A DNA stretch of 64,000 nt from Asparagopsis taxiformis (taxonomy: Eukaryota > Rhodophyta > Florideophyceae > Bonnemaisoniales > Bonnemaisoniaceae). The DNA lies in the NCBI GenBank assembly GCA_030407315.1, contig JALQPE010002839.1, forward strand, positions 1-64,000, given 5' to 3'. The translations under genes were made by a program, and so were the position numbers. This document shows positions 1 through 11,624 of the stretch, one piece after another. Each line of letters starts with the position of its first letter. Position 1 is the first letter of the stretch. The notes beneath the pieces are model-generated. The model was not told where the DNA came from, made no database searches, and was given only the letters and a program-made list of their open reading frames with translations.

Positions 1-3000
1 CTAGGTCCTTCGCCTTGACTTCTTCCCCGTCGAACCGCTTGCTGTAGTTCTTCGCAACTCGACGTTGAGCCATCCGCCTGGTGTCTCCGCCGGAGGTCCT
101 CACCTCGCAAATACCGCGGGTCGTTGATGACTGCGCCGAACAGAACGGAGCCGGAACAATCCAAATTGGATGCTCGATGTTTTCGTCGTCCTCCGCTGTT
201 GCATACAGCTTGATAGCATACATCAAGATGTTTCCTTCGTTATCGCCATGTGACCCTCTCCGTACGCGAACCTCATCGACTCCTTGCTCATATCAGAGTA
301 CACAACAGTTCCGTAGTATGCACATACTTCGTCACCAACATTAAATGTCTGTTCAGCGAAGAGCCCTCTTCCTGCATTTGGATGCTTAATCAGCGATGGT
401 CGAACGCTCAATTTTTTCGCAACACAATCGTGTGCCCGCATCACGCGAGGGTTTTCAGTTTGCAACCAGCGGCGCAGGGAAGGTGGCCAATAATGTACCG
501 GTTTCTCCATGTGCTCGCGCGACGCAATCGACTCTGGGCACAGCTGCCAGAGGTACTGCCGAATATATTTCGGGAACCTCTGGTACAGGGGAGGCCAGGT
601 GGGGGTTCGATGATCCTGCGTTCCCTCTGCGTACGCATCGTGACAGAGGGGGACGCCAAGAACTTCTCAGCACTCTGTTTCGCTTCTGTCGTGACCCTCA
701 TGTCAGTGTTGTTTGAAAGAATTACACGTGACATGACTGCACACAGCTTTGGAAGCGATCGTACCACACACAATTTGTCCATGTCACTGCCGACGAAAAC
801 ACGGTGCTCAGGCAAGCTCATAGCTGCTTTTCCCGTCGCGAAAGTGCCAGAGAATGGATCGACAACAATATCACCAGGCTGTGAATGCTGGCTGATCAAC
901 TCCATCATGAGAGCGACGCTCTTCTGCTCTGCACGAACTCTGACCGTAGCACCGGTGTGCTCCTTGTTCGCCACACCATCTCATTCGAATCGATGGCGGG
1001 CATATTGATGTGACGTTGCACCACGCCGGTACGTGCCGTCCATGTATCCGTGGTTCCTATAGGCCACCATCTCGCTTCCGGTCTTGAACGGAACACCTCG
1101 CTTCCAGAAGTGGATAGCGACCTCTGCCATGTTCATGCGTTGGTACCTCTTCCGCCCCGGCATTTGATAGAGGTGCCCAGGTAGTCGGACAAACACAGAG
1201 GTACCTCGTCAACGAAGAAAACTGAATTCCGAACGACGTCCTCCTCCTCCTCGTCCTCCTCCTCATCCGCACTTTCTTCGCCACTGTGCTGCGATGCTTC
1301 GGAGTCCGAATTCATGGACGTAACCTCTTCTTCATCCGACCCGTCATCACTGGCAGCAGTATCGGTTGGGGCTTCTGACTGCGGTCCTTTGTACGTTTCC
1401 AAGTAATGGAACCATTCGTAGAACTGCAAAACCGAGCAGAACACGATGCCGTGGCCACCGGGGCGCAACAGCTCGTCAAACACTTCGATGCTAGCCTGCA
1501 TATCTTCTGCAGTTAGCCTGTCGTACGAAGAGTTGGAATCGTTCCTCTTACGACGAACATTGTAGGCGGATCAGTCAGAATGAGCTGAACGTTGCCCGTG
1601 ATGGGCACGTGTTCTCGGCTCTCGTCGGCACTGACCAAATCTTCGAAAGGGACGTCGTACACCCGGCAATACTGACTCATTTTCGAAAGAAAGTCCTTTG
1701 CGAGAGCCTGCCCTTCACTTTCCTGCTCTTCTGTCGCATGGGGTGACGGTGACGGGGGACGGCCTTGGGCAGTAAGACTGGTCCTCCCAGGTCCAAGTTG
1801 AAGCCTGGTTGTGTGTCTTGTCGACGGAACCAAACCTCTCCCTCCTGTGTTGCGACGAGTGGGAGTGTCATCAACCGGCTTGGGGACCTTTTCTGCGTCC
1901 GCGGCTTGTGGTGCCGGGCGGAGGACAGCCATAACGGTTCGTCGAGGGTGTCAAAATACGCTGGCAGCTTGTCCGGATTTCCGCTTGAGAAGTATATTTC
2001 CAGTGCCCCCCAGCGGTCGGACTCCGGCCAGGTGTACAGGTCCGGTTGACGATAAGAAACTGCAACCGGTCGAAGAACTTCCTCACAAGGTCCCTAAATG
2101 CACTGTGCTGCGCACTGGTTCTTGTCTCTACTTTTCCACCATATCCATCAGGGAGATAGGGGAGCTTTGTTGTGGTAGAGATCTAGCTTCTGCTCCATCG
2201 GTGCGAATAGACCTTCATCGAGCACGTCAAACCAATGCTCACTGCTGTCGAAAATGATGTACGGCGCCATCAACTCTTCGAAGCTGGAAACTTTGCGGCG
2301 TAGGCCACATCGGTCCAAGCATGGTATAAACTTGAACCACGTAACAAGCTCGATTAGTGCTTTTCCGATGGGCTGGGACGCGTGCGGCTTCGTTCCCCTC
2401 TTCGGCGCATCTCCTATTCGGCGACGCGGCAGGTTCTTGTTGTGATTTCGGATGATAGACAACGCTTGGAAATACATCAATACCTCGAACGTTTCCGGTG
2501 GAGCAAGACGAAGGCGCTTGGTTCCCCGCGCTGCGGCGCCTGTAGTGGCGAAGGAAGCATGTTACATCCAATAAGGAAGGTCTGCGGCACGATCCCAGAA
2601 AGGATGCAGTGCTCAACCATTGCCCGATACGCTCATCCTGTCTTGAAAACTCGGCAATGGTAATGCCAGACGAACAATCTGCTTGGCTCGCTCAACGTTC
2701 ATCTCTGCCATGACGATTTCGGCAACATCCGCCTCGACTCCAGCATTCTTCGAACGACCGCTGAAGGACATGCTGAGTCGACCTTGCAGCGCCACAAATT
2801 GTTCTTCCGTGCCCTGCGCAACCCAAGCGCCAAGGTCCGCGTATGTGAAACCTCCCGGCTTGTCCGTCAAGTCTGCGAAACTTGAGTGGGCGAATAAATC
2901 CAGCAAGAGGCGGAGGAAGTCTTTGCCAGCGAGAGTAGTTTCGCGGGCGGCGCGACCTACGTTTCGACGTGTACCATGTCACTAGAATCCTCCCAAGGGC

Positions 3001-3076
3001 TAGCGGGTTTCGCGCAGAATTGCACGGTTGCGTCGTCAACGATCGGATTGCTGTTGCGCCTGCGCTTATTCGTCAT
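1..3076 (-). pseudogene. Decayed DNA methyltransferase-SET domain fusion, C-terminus beyond window
   Basis: Reading on the minus strand from an ATG at 3076 gives a single protein plan broken by many frameshifts and stops. In order there is an unassigned N-terminal region, then TDPP (motif IV, about 1562-1575), RPGGHGIVF, a very acidic linker (about 1200-1370), and VDPFSGT (motif I, about 843-863). A SET-like domain follows (about 1-450), with GRGLFAEQTFNVGDEVCAYYG and a VINDPR-like motif at about 115-129. Motif IV before motif I is the order of beta-class N4-cytosine/N6-adenine methyltransferases, enzymes that methylate exocyclic amino groups of DNA. SET domains methylate lysines. The DPPY codon run has lost one base, so DPP reads into another frame. 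At least five further frame changes occur. It could be a host gene or transposon cargo; nothing decides which. The domain calls are firm, the exact boundaries are not. Confidence 0.7.
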
Positions 3077-3380
3077 AATGGAATGAGTGAAAATTCGGTA
3101 CAGGATGGCGACCGCTCGGCGAGACAGTCAATTTGACGACGTATCTCGTGACGTTTGCACTCTTTCGTGAGGAACACTGGTTGATATCGAACGGAACAGA
3201 GTATACGGGTACACAGCACTGAAAGGTCTTGAAACCCGTAACCGGTGTAGGTAATAAGTTGTGACGGATACGTGGTAGAGAAAAAATTTTAAAAAGATTG
3301 TGATTCCCTGCCTTTGAGTGTTGTACTGCAAGGCCGCCAGTCACATAGGTTGACACAGGTGCCTCACGCTTACCAGGTGA
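3077..3380. other. Gene-free stretch upstream of the methyltransferase-SET relic
   Basis: I see no coding pattern here. It is probably the 5' flank of the minus-strand relic, ending where sequence resembling the AB-element hairpin end starts near 3380. Confidence 0.4.
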
Positions 3381-3423
3381 GCGACATCCGGACGGCCACT
3401 GGACGTGGGGATGTCCGACTCAG

Positions 3424-3590
3424 ATGCATTGCTGGCCAGCCCAGAAATTCTACAATTTCGGGCAGAAAAAATATTGCAAAAACATCGATTTCGGCGGTCG
3501 ATTGTGCCGTACGGCACACCCCCATCTCAAAACATGTTCACATGTGCATGTTTTTGAGAATAGCCCAAATTTTAATTCAAAGCAGGATGC
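3424..3590 (+). repeat. Hairpin module 1
   Basis: This is a copy of a roughly 170-200 bp module seen eleven times in the window. Hallmarks in order are a GCATTGCTGGCCAGCCCAG block, a 14-bp palindrome GTGCCGTACGGCAC (3504-3517), and an inverted repeat with arms TCAAAACATG / CATGTTTTTGA around TTCACATGTG. It marks the AB-element end away from the minisatellite. Its function is unknown; transposase binding or an RNA structure are both possible. Confidence 0.75.
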
Positions 3591-3599
3591 AGATATTCG

Positions 3600-4680
3600 T
3601 CTTCTACCATTGTCAGAACACATTCGTATAACCACATTTGGAGAACCTGAGCCCAGAGCTATCGGTTTTGGCGGGAGCTAAGCCATATCTCATATAATCA
3701 GTAACTACTTCCCGCCAGCTGAGTGGTGGAACCCCTGCTATTTCTACCAACGAGACATACGGGGTGTCAACTCGGCAATCGTATATGATTTGGGTGCTAA
3801 ATTTATTCAAGAGACGAATGGGCTTCGAAAAGGAGCCCAACTACGTCTACTTGTGATCCATGGGTATAGGACTATTCTATTCTTCTCCAGGCTTCCACCG
3901 TAGCCGCCTCCTCCGCCTCCGTTAATGGAAAGAATATCCGAACCGCACCTCAACATGTTCTTCATGTGATCCATGGGTACTGACATCTCACATGCTCTCC
4001 AGGCTTCCACCGTAGCCGCCTCCTCCGCCTCCGTTAATGGCAACAATATCCAAACTGGACCTCTACATGTTTTTCTTGTGATCCATGGGTACTGACATCT
4101 CACATGTTCTCCAGGCTTCCTCCAAAGCCGCCACCTCCACCTCCGTTAATGGAAAGAATACCCGAACCGCAGGCTTCCTCCATAGCCGCCTCCACCTCCG
4201 TTAATGGCAAAAACATCTCACCGGGCTGAAAACGGACGGACGACATTGGGTTCGTTCCGCTGCGTAGACGTTTAGAATCTTGTTAGAAAAAAGTAAACGA
4301 AAGAGAATGACATCTCATCTCTGTCGCAATATGTTCCATTTTCAAGTTCTCGGGTTCCCACCCATCAAGGCCTGGATCGAACCCTCTTCGATGGATAGGA
4401 CAATAGTGGAAGGCTTTTAAGCCTGTGACCAAGCGGCTATTGATTGGTTGGAGGAAGGAAATTACAGAGGAAATTTAGCTGAGTACGGTGCTCGCGATAG
4501 CTGTTAGGTTAAAGTCAAATATGTGTTTCGATTATTTTTCGTACGAAAATGTCTTGCAAAAGACGATGCTTTGTCGTTCTCCTGGAGGGAGTCCGTTGCA
4601 TTGCACTCAATTCGAGAGCATCGTCATGAAGGAGAGGATTCTTTCTGCTTGTTAGAATCGGTTTAGAGCACATAGCTAAT
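3600..4680. other. Non-coding stretch between hairpin modules
   Basis: It contains the 112-bp tandem repeat listed separately. The rest shows no gene. The short open frames here are glycine-rich translations of the repeat or random. Confidence 0.4.
3845..4215. repeat. Tandem repeat, about 112-bp unit, about 3.3 copies
   Basis: GATCCATGGGTA recurs at 3855, 3968 and 4080, a period of 112-113 bp. Each unit has the block CCGCCTCCTCCGCCTCCG followed by TTAATGG. The last partial unit is shortened near 4170-4205. Confidence 0.8.
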
Positions 4681-4845
4681 GCATTACTGGCCAGCCCAGA
4701 AATTGTAGAATTTCGGCAGCAAAAATATTGTAAAAAACCTTGATTTGGGCGGCCGATTGTGCCGTACGGCACACCCCCATTTCAAAAACATGTTCACATG
4801 TGCATGTTTTTGAGAATAGCCCAAATTTTAATTCAAATCAGGGTG
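4680..4845 (+). repeat. Hairpin module 2
   Basis: It has the same order as module 1: GCATTACTGGCCAGCCCAG, GTGCCGTACGGCAC, then the CAAAAACATG / CATGTTTTTG inverted repeat. It is followed by a spacer (4846-5030) that also occurs between the minus-strand modules at 62.5-62.7 kb. Confidence 0.75.
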
Positions 4846-5029
4846 TCTAATTTGGCCACAACGGCCCAGGAACGACCGCCGCCCCGAGCGGGGTCATCAC
4901 TGGCTTCTGTAAGCACCAACTGTAAGGCTAAATGGCGTCTGACGAAGGGTCAATTTCAGGCTCAATACGCCAGGGACAGGTCTTGGTCCTTGTTCCATCA
5001 TGGTCCCGCCCCGCTCTCTCACGACCAAC

Positions 5030-5228
5030 CTGAAATGGACGTCCGGTGGATGTCCAGCTCGATTGCATTGCTGGCCAGCCCAGAAATTCTAAAATTTCGG
5101 GCACAAAAAATATTGCAAAAAACATCGATTTGGGCGGTCGATTGTGCCGTACGGCACACCCCCATCTCAAAAACATGTTCACATGTGCATGTTTTTGAGA
5201 ATAGCCCAAATTTTAATTCAAATCAGGA
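5030..5228 (+). repeat. Hairpin module 3, next to gene B of copy 1
   Basis: It begins GAAATGGACGTCCGGTGGAT and contains the 14-bp palindrome and the perfect 12-bp-arm inverted repeat CTCAAAAACATG / CATGTTTTTGAG. From here on copies 1 and 2 are collinear to their right ends. Confidence 0.8.
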
Positions 5229-5460
5229 CGTCTTCCGGACATAGGGGTGCTCGCGGCCTAGCTCGACAGCTGTAATTGTACCTCATTAAATACTGTTGAT
5301 GACTGCCTACCGTATACAATCTGGGCTGTTGGCGTATTATCCGGTACTTGACCTGACCTGAACGTTCATCGCAGACCGTTGTGGTTACCGACACTATACA
5401 GCAATCTTTTTTGTATCTCGTGCAACTCAATCGTTCCATCGCTTCCGGGAAAGCTTCATT

Positions 5461-7735
5461 ATGCCGCCGCGTATGCGAAGAAAGCTCCAAAGCCTCCGGG
5501 CCTCCAGAAAACCCGGTCAGCAGCTGCTGTATCGAGTGCCCGACAATCCCGTGCGAAGAAGCGGTCTGGGCCTACCGGCAGCATTGAACCGCGGTCCGGT
5601 AGTCGCAAGACGGACCGGCGCAGAACTGGGGATCCGCAGCGAGAAAGTGAGGAAGGAGGAACGGCGCGGAGAGAGATGGGGCTTGACCGAGGCAAGCGTG
5701 CTCGCAGGGACAGTGACATCATGATGATGACATGATAGTGGCTCAAAACATGTTGGAATTGCGGCAGAGTGCTATGGCAAAGGTAGTTCCTCCCGGGTTG
5801 GCAGATGCGGAGGTGCTGCAGACGGAGTCCCAGCCGGGGGCTTCCGACACACTGGAGGCTGTGACCCCCTGCGCCAACTATGCCGAGTACATCAGCCCCA
5901 GCAGGTAATGCAGTCAGGGACCCGAGGATAGCGGCAAGGGATGTTGTTTCTGAGCAACGTTCACAGGATGCCAACTATCATCGGCGGTCAGGTGGTACTG
6001 AGGGGAGAGAGCAGCCGGAGTGCGGGCCTCGTCACAACAGAGTGTCATTGGTGCCAAATATGCGCGTAACGCCCCCGCGACGTCAGGCTATTGGCGATGG
6101 AGGACATCATATTCCCGATAGCGTGCGAGATGGGGGGACGGTGAGGGCAGAGAGGTTGCATCCGCCGGAATCCATCGATTTAATGGCGAGTCGCATCAAT
6201 GCGCAGAAGAAGAAGATCGCGGAGCTGGAAAAAAATGTTTAGCCAGGACATAGCAAACAAGGCGCTCACCACGGAGATTGTTGCGTTGGAGGCTAAGGTG
6301 AAGACTCTGCAGGCGGAAAATGCCAGCCTTACTGCAATTGCGAGAACAGGTAGAATCAGTGATCACGGTGGCGGTAAGTCGAAAATACAGAAAGCCATTC
6401 CTGTGAAATACCTTGGAGTTCTTAGGGCGGTTGAGGAAAACCTGACAAAGTGGTGCAAGAACGAGACTATGGAGCTGGACCCTATAGCGGAACAAACGCA
6501 GAGACGTTGGACTGGACGTACCATCGAGGTAGAGCCGGTAGAAGGGGCACTTTGGAGCGAAAACGGTGTAGGATATTGCTACCCCTCCGGGCTATATCAT
6601 CAAGAATCTGCAGTGGTATACACCTTCGTACAGGGACGAGAGTGATCTGCTGAATGACTTGGTGCGACACGTACTGCGTCAAAGTCCGTGGTGTGATGTG
6701 TTTTCCGATGAGGAGCAGCGTGTGTGCTGTCAAGAGGCTGTGGCGGGGAGCAAGGAATTGAAAGTGAAGGTGACGCAGAAACTGTCCGACGTGATGAGTG
6801 CACGGAAGCGTAATGCGAGGACAGATTGTTCGGTTCGCTGGGTACACGAAATTAATGTCTAGATGCACGATGCTGACGACGCGAGCTGAGATGGACGAGC
6901 GAGAGGAACAAAAGCGCGAAGCGTCTGAGAAGCTTTTGAAACGGGAAAGTAACGGTGATTTGGATATGGGGAGGTGGCGAACGGCACCGTTCTCAGAGCT
7001 GCGATACAGCAAAGGCATGGTTCCTGACAGCTTCGAAATGGAAGTGAATGGTGATGCATGGTTTAACAACCGAGTAGCTGTGAATGTGCTGGACATCTTC
7101 AGGGGTTATTCGATACGACCAGAACAAGTAATGGACATAGAGACGAGCATACTAACGCTGGCGCGCCTGGATGCTTGGCTAGTGACTACTGTGGAGTGTT
7201 TGGATGAACCGAAGGGGAAGGAGGTGCACGGCAGAAGGAGTTTACAAGGCGGTACAGTCAATATGTGGGGGTAGCTTTTCAGCAATTAGTTGGTATGGTG
7301 GTGTACTGCATGTCTTGTCTCCAAGGCTCGCAAGCAAGGGAAGAAACGGACGTTGTCGAGAGCGAACAGCGGACTAGTGCACAGTCACGGCATGTGTTTG
7401 CAAGCCGTACTGTGACGAGAGAGGCTGTTGAAGTGTGGCAAAGCGGAGAGGGGTCTGGAATTGTTCATGTCGTTGATGATGTAAACCGCTGCTCATCACT
7501 TGTTCTAGTGTCCGAGGATTGGATTCAATCGCATATTACGTCAAACCTCGGTGCTGTAATGGATTGTGTGATTGCGCAAGGACTAATTGGCGCAGAACTT
7601 TTCGTCGTTGACCCATATGCTGGACACCTGACTGCAAACCTGAATGTCGAAATCAATGCCCCACAGTATGGGGGCATGGAGCGGCGCCATGCAGCCACTG
7701 CTGATAACGGTTTTGGCGTAATGGAGGATGGTTGA
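5461..7735 (+). pseudogene. Gene B of AB copy 1, frameshifted
   Basis: This corresponds to the B protein that is best preserved in copy 3. It starts at MPPR, equivalent to 14294 in copy 2. The parts, in order, are a basic Ser/Arg/Lys-rich N-terminus, a coiled coil (INAQKKKIAELEK region, about 6185-6350), and a conserved C-terminal half with PWCDVFSDEEQRVCCQEA and MEVNGDAWFNNRVAVNVL. The single reading frame is broken by small indels near 5474, 5727, 5870, 6235, 6575, 6838 and 7222. It ends 77 bp before the stop of convergent gene A. I recognise no known domain. A DNA-binding or accessory transposition protein is an inference from the coiled coil, basic tail and genomic pairing. Confidence 0.75.
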
Positions 7736-7812
7736 AATTAGTGCAGTAAATGTGACGTTGACTAGAAGGTTTATCATGTAGTACATTATCAATAGAGTGC
7801 TGCGATTTAGAT

Positions 7813-10800
7813 TTATTCTTCTTCATTATCATCTGTGAATTGGTAATCAGTTTGGTGTAGAAGCGGTTGAGATAGAAACGGTGGTCCGACCAGTGCATTT
7901 GTTTCGTAAATGGCTTTGACTGGAAAGTTACTTCGTACGATGTGCACGGTGCCAGATATAGTAGATGCAGGAATGAGGTCAACCAAGGACCACCTGCACT
8001 GTGGGATGCAGTGTCATTGCTGTCAACGGATCCGTTGTCCGGGTCCCATGTGGACCACTTTAAACAAATGCACCCAAGTGATTTTTCCACAGCGGTTTTT
8101 GGGGCAAAGCAGGTCATATACTGAACGAAAGCGAGTTCTACAGGTTGAAACAGGTTAGTTGGAGACTGCAGGCGTACCAGTGCCAGGACGCGCCCTACCC
8201 ATATGGTTCTGTAGTCATCGGCAGTTCCGGAGATGACGACAAAGGAGTACTGCGATCTCTTTGCGGGGCCGAATGATGAAGTTGCAAAGACGCGCTGCTG
8301 CTTGTGCCTCGCACGTTTGTGGGGCGAAGCATGCCACTGTGCGGGTCAAAGTCGTCGGCATCTGGGACGTACCCTCCCATGACGTAGGCGGACTTTACAC
8401 GGTGACGGAAATGTCCATGTCATGTATTGGAGGGCCTTCTGCCGTGGCGCGCAGTCTAGCGAGGGTGAGGAACGCTTGTGCAGCTGTGTCACCGAGTTGC
8501 TGGAATAGCGTTATGGTGCCAGACGGGACGAGGAGTTGTGCAGCGGCAAAAGAGTGGCAGGATCGGGCTGTCCGTCGATATCTGCAACGAGGAGGGTTGC
8601 ATCGGGCAGCAGGAGGCAAAGTCGTGCAGTGCAACGGTGAATCCGTCGCGAACGAGTACTGCACCGTCTGTGGGCGATATCATGCGTGGTTTCCCAATGT
8701 GTTGGATGGGGTATGACCAGTTGGAGTGGCCAAGGAGAATTCCATGTGGCGAATAGTCTCTTCCATGGCTGTGGAGCGCCTTCGAGAGGTTTTCCTATAA
8801 CTCTGTTTGAACAGAAGATGCGAGTGTTCGTAGGGGCCTGCATCAATGTGTTCCAGGGCGCCATATCTCTGCAAGTCACCGGGAAGATGGTCTAGAAGAT
8901 GGAACTTGAAGTTTTGAGACCTGTGGTGTGGAATGGGCCGAGGGTGGAGAGCATTGATTGTTTGAAATAGGAAATGGAGTTCTGGAGGCTTTCTAGTTCG
9001 GCGGCAGTCCAGTGCTTGATGCGACCGCGTTCCATGACCCATGCGACGAGGTCAGAGTATTGCGTGCAGATGGAAGTGAGGGGGGCTGTATCTACTTCGT
9101 CACAGCATGTGTCAATGAATGCTGCGATGAAAGGGAACACCATGTCGACATGGTGATAGTCTTTGGCTGCGAGCATGCCGCGTATGCCGTCCTCCGTGAA
9201 GAGGCCGTTCAAATTGGTGCCCTTCTCACCCTTGGAGAAGTCGACATGAAGACCGGTGATGTAGTAGTCGCGTTCGATAGCGGACAGAATGCTGTTTGAG
9301 CCGGCGAGGATGGATTTTTTCACCTTCTTGAAGGTGCGAGGTGTCCCGGAATGGGAGGCAGTGGTGGTGAGGTCTGGGGAGCTGAGGCGGTGGACAATGC
9401 ACTGTTTGATGAGCTTTGAGATGCCGAGGTGGAGATTGTGCAGAGGCTCGAAGGAGAAAATGTTGTAGGGGTCTAGGGGACTGTTGGTGGGTAAAAGAGC
9501 GGTCGATTCGAGGACAGAGTGTTGTTCGAGGAGGGAGAGAGCTTCGAGCGGAGCAGTTGTATGCTCCTGAGCGCTCTCTTGGCGTGCAGAGCGTGTATCA
9601 TCGAGGGAGCGGGGCTGGTGTGGCGCGCTGGATTCAAGTTGAGTGGCGGGGATGTAGCAGCGGTGGCAGGGATGTGTGGTGGTAGTGCTGTTGCGAGTGC
9701 ATGAGAGCTCTTTGCCTCTGGAAAGTCGCAGCAATAATTGGCTAGGATGGGAAAGCATTGGCGGGCAGTTGCAGTGGAGTCTGTGCAGGGGACCGGAAGA
9801 GAACGCGGTGGATAGGGACGAAAACACTTTTTCGAGTGCTTTATGAGAATATCAATTTTGCGAGCGCGACTAGCAGAACTAGAGGTTGTCGGCATTTCAT
9901 CACCGAACAAGGCGTTGGACGAAGGGTTAACAATGTACGGAAGATACCCGACGATGGTGAGGCCGGTACGGATGCAGTGGCGACGGAGGGGGGCGGAGAA
10001 GTTGAGCAGTGTGACGTGTATGGGGTATGCGACGATTGCGGAGCTCTTGAGGCTTGTGCTGCTCTTGTCGGAGTACACTTGGAGGAGGCCGGCAAAGGAG
10101 GAAGCGGTGGGATCATTTTCCTCTGCCCATACGACCTGTGGATCTTCCGAGAGCTGCACGCGCTGTCTAGTAACCTGGTGCAGCGCGTTTTCGCGAATTC
10201 TGTGTGTAGGGGATGAGAAAATATTGCGGTGCCGTCTGGGGCGGTCTGTGGGGAGGGGTGGAAGAGAGTATTTTGGTCGTTAGCCAGTGCTAACTGCCTG
10301 CGGAGCATGTCGACTGGGTCGCGGAGGTACAGCTGTGCCGAGTACTTACCAGTTTTGTCTGGAATGATGTGGCTCTTGTAACCTTCGGTGCGGAATGTGT
10401 TTCGACCATGGAAGCGGTAACGTGGCGACATTCTTCTACGGTGCGAACGGCGCTGTTGAACTTTTCTAGGGAGAATGCGGGGTCTTGTAGGATGGTGATG
10501 ACTTCGCTCACGCGGCCAGCGCCGGCCTTGTACTCGAGGGTTGGAGACTGGCGGCGAGGGATTGGAGGTGTGCGGAGGAGGGGGGATTGCACGAGGAGGT
10601 CTGCGCGGGAGGGGTTGAGTTGGGTGCAGTGAAGCGTCACAGGGTGAGTCGCTGGAGGAAGCACGACCAGATTCTGGGTCTGGGGAGCTGGGTTGCGGGG
10701 AATCATGGTCGCCGTTTCGAGCAGGCTCATGGGTGACGGCAGGGACACGAGCGTTGTTGAAATGTTGGGGAGAGGGTTGAAACGGTAGCGACACGTTCGC

Positions 10801-10865
10801 TCATGCAGCGCGAGCGCATAAGCATCTACGCAGTAGTAGAAGCACCCTTCATACTTGCATTCCAT
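7813..10865 (-). pseudogene. Gene A transposase of AB copy 1, frameshifted
   Basis: This is a decayed copy of the 1013-aa protein described for copy 2. It starts at MECKYEGC (10865) and ends DNEEE. Several frameshifts and stops break it, for example near 8160, 8530, 8690, 8995, 9705, 10190 and 10560. The block DPYNIFSFEPLHNLHLGI, the KFHLLDHLPGDLQRYG block and the C-terminal VHIVRSNF block are still visible in separate frames. It is clearly inactive. Confidence 0.8.
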
Positions 10866-11312
10866 GTCGAGTTTTGACGCAAAGGGAGGATTGCGAGCTG
10901 AACAGGGGAGACTGTGCCGTCCAGATGCGACCAATTTTATTTTTGTGGTGCTTTCGAGACTTGGAATGTAACGTGTGTCGTAGTTTTGGGTAGTAGTTTT
11001 TGTGCTCACTCCAGCTGACATCCCAACGGTGGAATTTAACCGAGAGTTCAATCATTTCCAACTGTTACATCACATTGCGTGCTGGCAACGTGTGCATGGA
11101 AGGACGAACGACTGCCCTGGGAGATGAATTTTCAATTAATTCATTTGTAATAATAAACTTTTTTATTTCCAAACTTCGTGGAATCTGAATGTGCTTTACA
11201 GCGGATATGCCACAGATCATGTAAGGAAAGCAAATGGATTCTCATATATATGATTATATGTTTATATTCGTTGTTCTCGATCCGGATCTCTTTGTTCGGG
11301 GAATCAGAGACC
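10866..11312. promoter_or_regulatory. Divergent promoter region between gene A and the small-ORF/micro-exon transcript
   Basis: Gene A starts leftward at 10865 and the 41-codon ORF starts rightward at 11313. The 447 bp between them is AT-rich, with TTAATTCATTTG and ATATATATGATTATATG stretches, and is nearly identical in copies 2 and 3. Conservation and gene layout suggest a shared promoter. No exact TATA box or start site can be assigned. Confidence 0.4.
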
Positions 11313-11438
11313 ATGGCTTGGGCCATACTCAATCTCACTGCCGGCGATGATTTCGAGTATGCACAGCAAGACTTAAGCGGACGCAGAAAGCTGTCCGGTC
11401 GACGCCGCAGGCTCCACTCCGCCCTCATCACCGACTGA
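11313..11438 (+). CDS. Small conserved ORF of AB copy 1, 41 aa, unknown function
   Basis: It starts in good context (gagaccATGG) with MAWAILNLTAGDDFEYAQQ and ends in an Arg-rich tail (SGRRRRLHSALITD). Copy 2 (20189-20314) encodes the same peptide with one change, T to N. Copy 3 keeps the start but stops after DLSGR, and copy 4 keeps similar sequence with stops. It lies just upstream of the micro-exon array on the same strand. It may be a first exon whose donor I cannot place, or an upstream ORF. Its own TGA at 11436 argues against simple in-frame joining. Confidence 0.45.
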   Translation: MAWAILNLTAGDDFEYAQQDLSGRRKLSGRRRRLHSALITD

Positions 11439-11461
11439 TCTTCTTTGACCGACTTTGCTTT

Positions 11462-11499
11462 GTACGTGCGCGAATCTTGATCAAGATTCGCGCACGTAC
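11462..11499. repeat. 38-bp perfect palindrome
   Basis: GTACGTGCGCGAATCTTGA and its reverse complement meet with no spacer at 11480/11481. It is the core of the longer 126-bp palindrome kept in copy 3 (44813-44938). Copies 1 and 2 have lost most of the left arm. Confidence 0.9.
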
Positions 11500-11624
11500 C
11501 TTCGTTCCATCCTCTACCCTCGAGGGTATGCGTTGAGGGAAGCGTGGGTTTTGAGTCTGACTATTTCCGTTGATGCGATATTTTTCATGGGAAGCTGTTG
11601 ACTGATGGTGTGTATTGAGCGGAG

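Noticed and set aside
3424..3590. Recurrent short peptides such as HVHMCMFLRIAQ in many frames
   Set aside because: They are translations of the repeated hairpin module, including both strands of an inverted repeat, not genes.
3807..4103. Glycine-rich 98-codon minus-strand frame
   Set aside because: It is a translation of the 112-bp tandem repeat.
8200..10800. Long plus-strand frames opposite gene A
   Set aside because: They are the antisense of a high-GC coding region and recur only because gene A is repeated in three copies.
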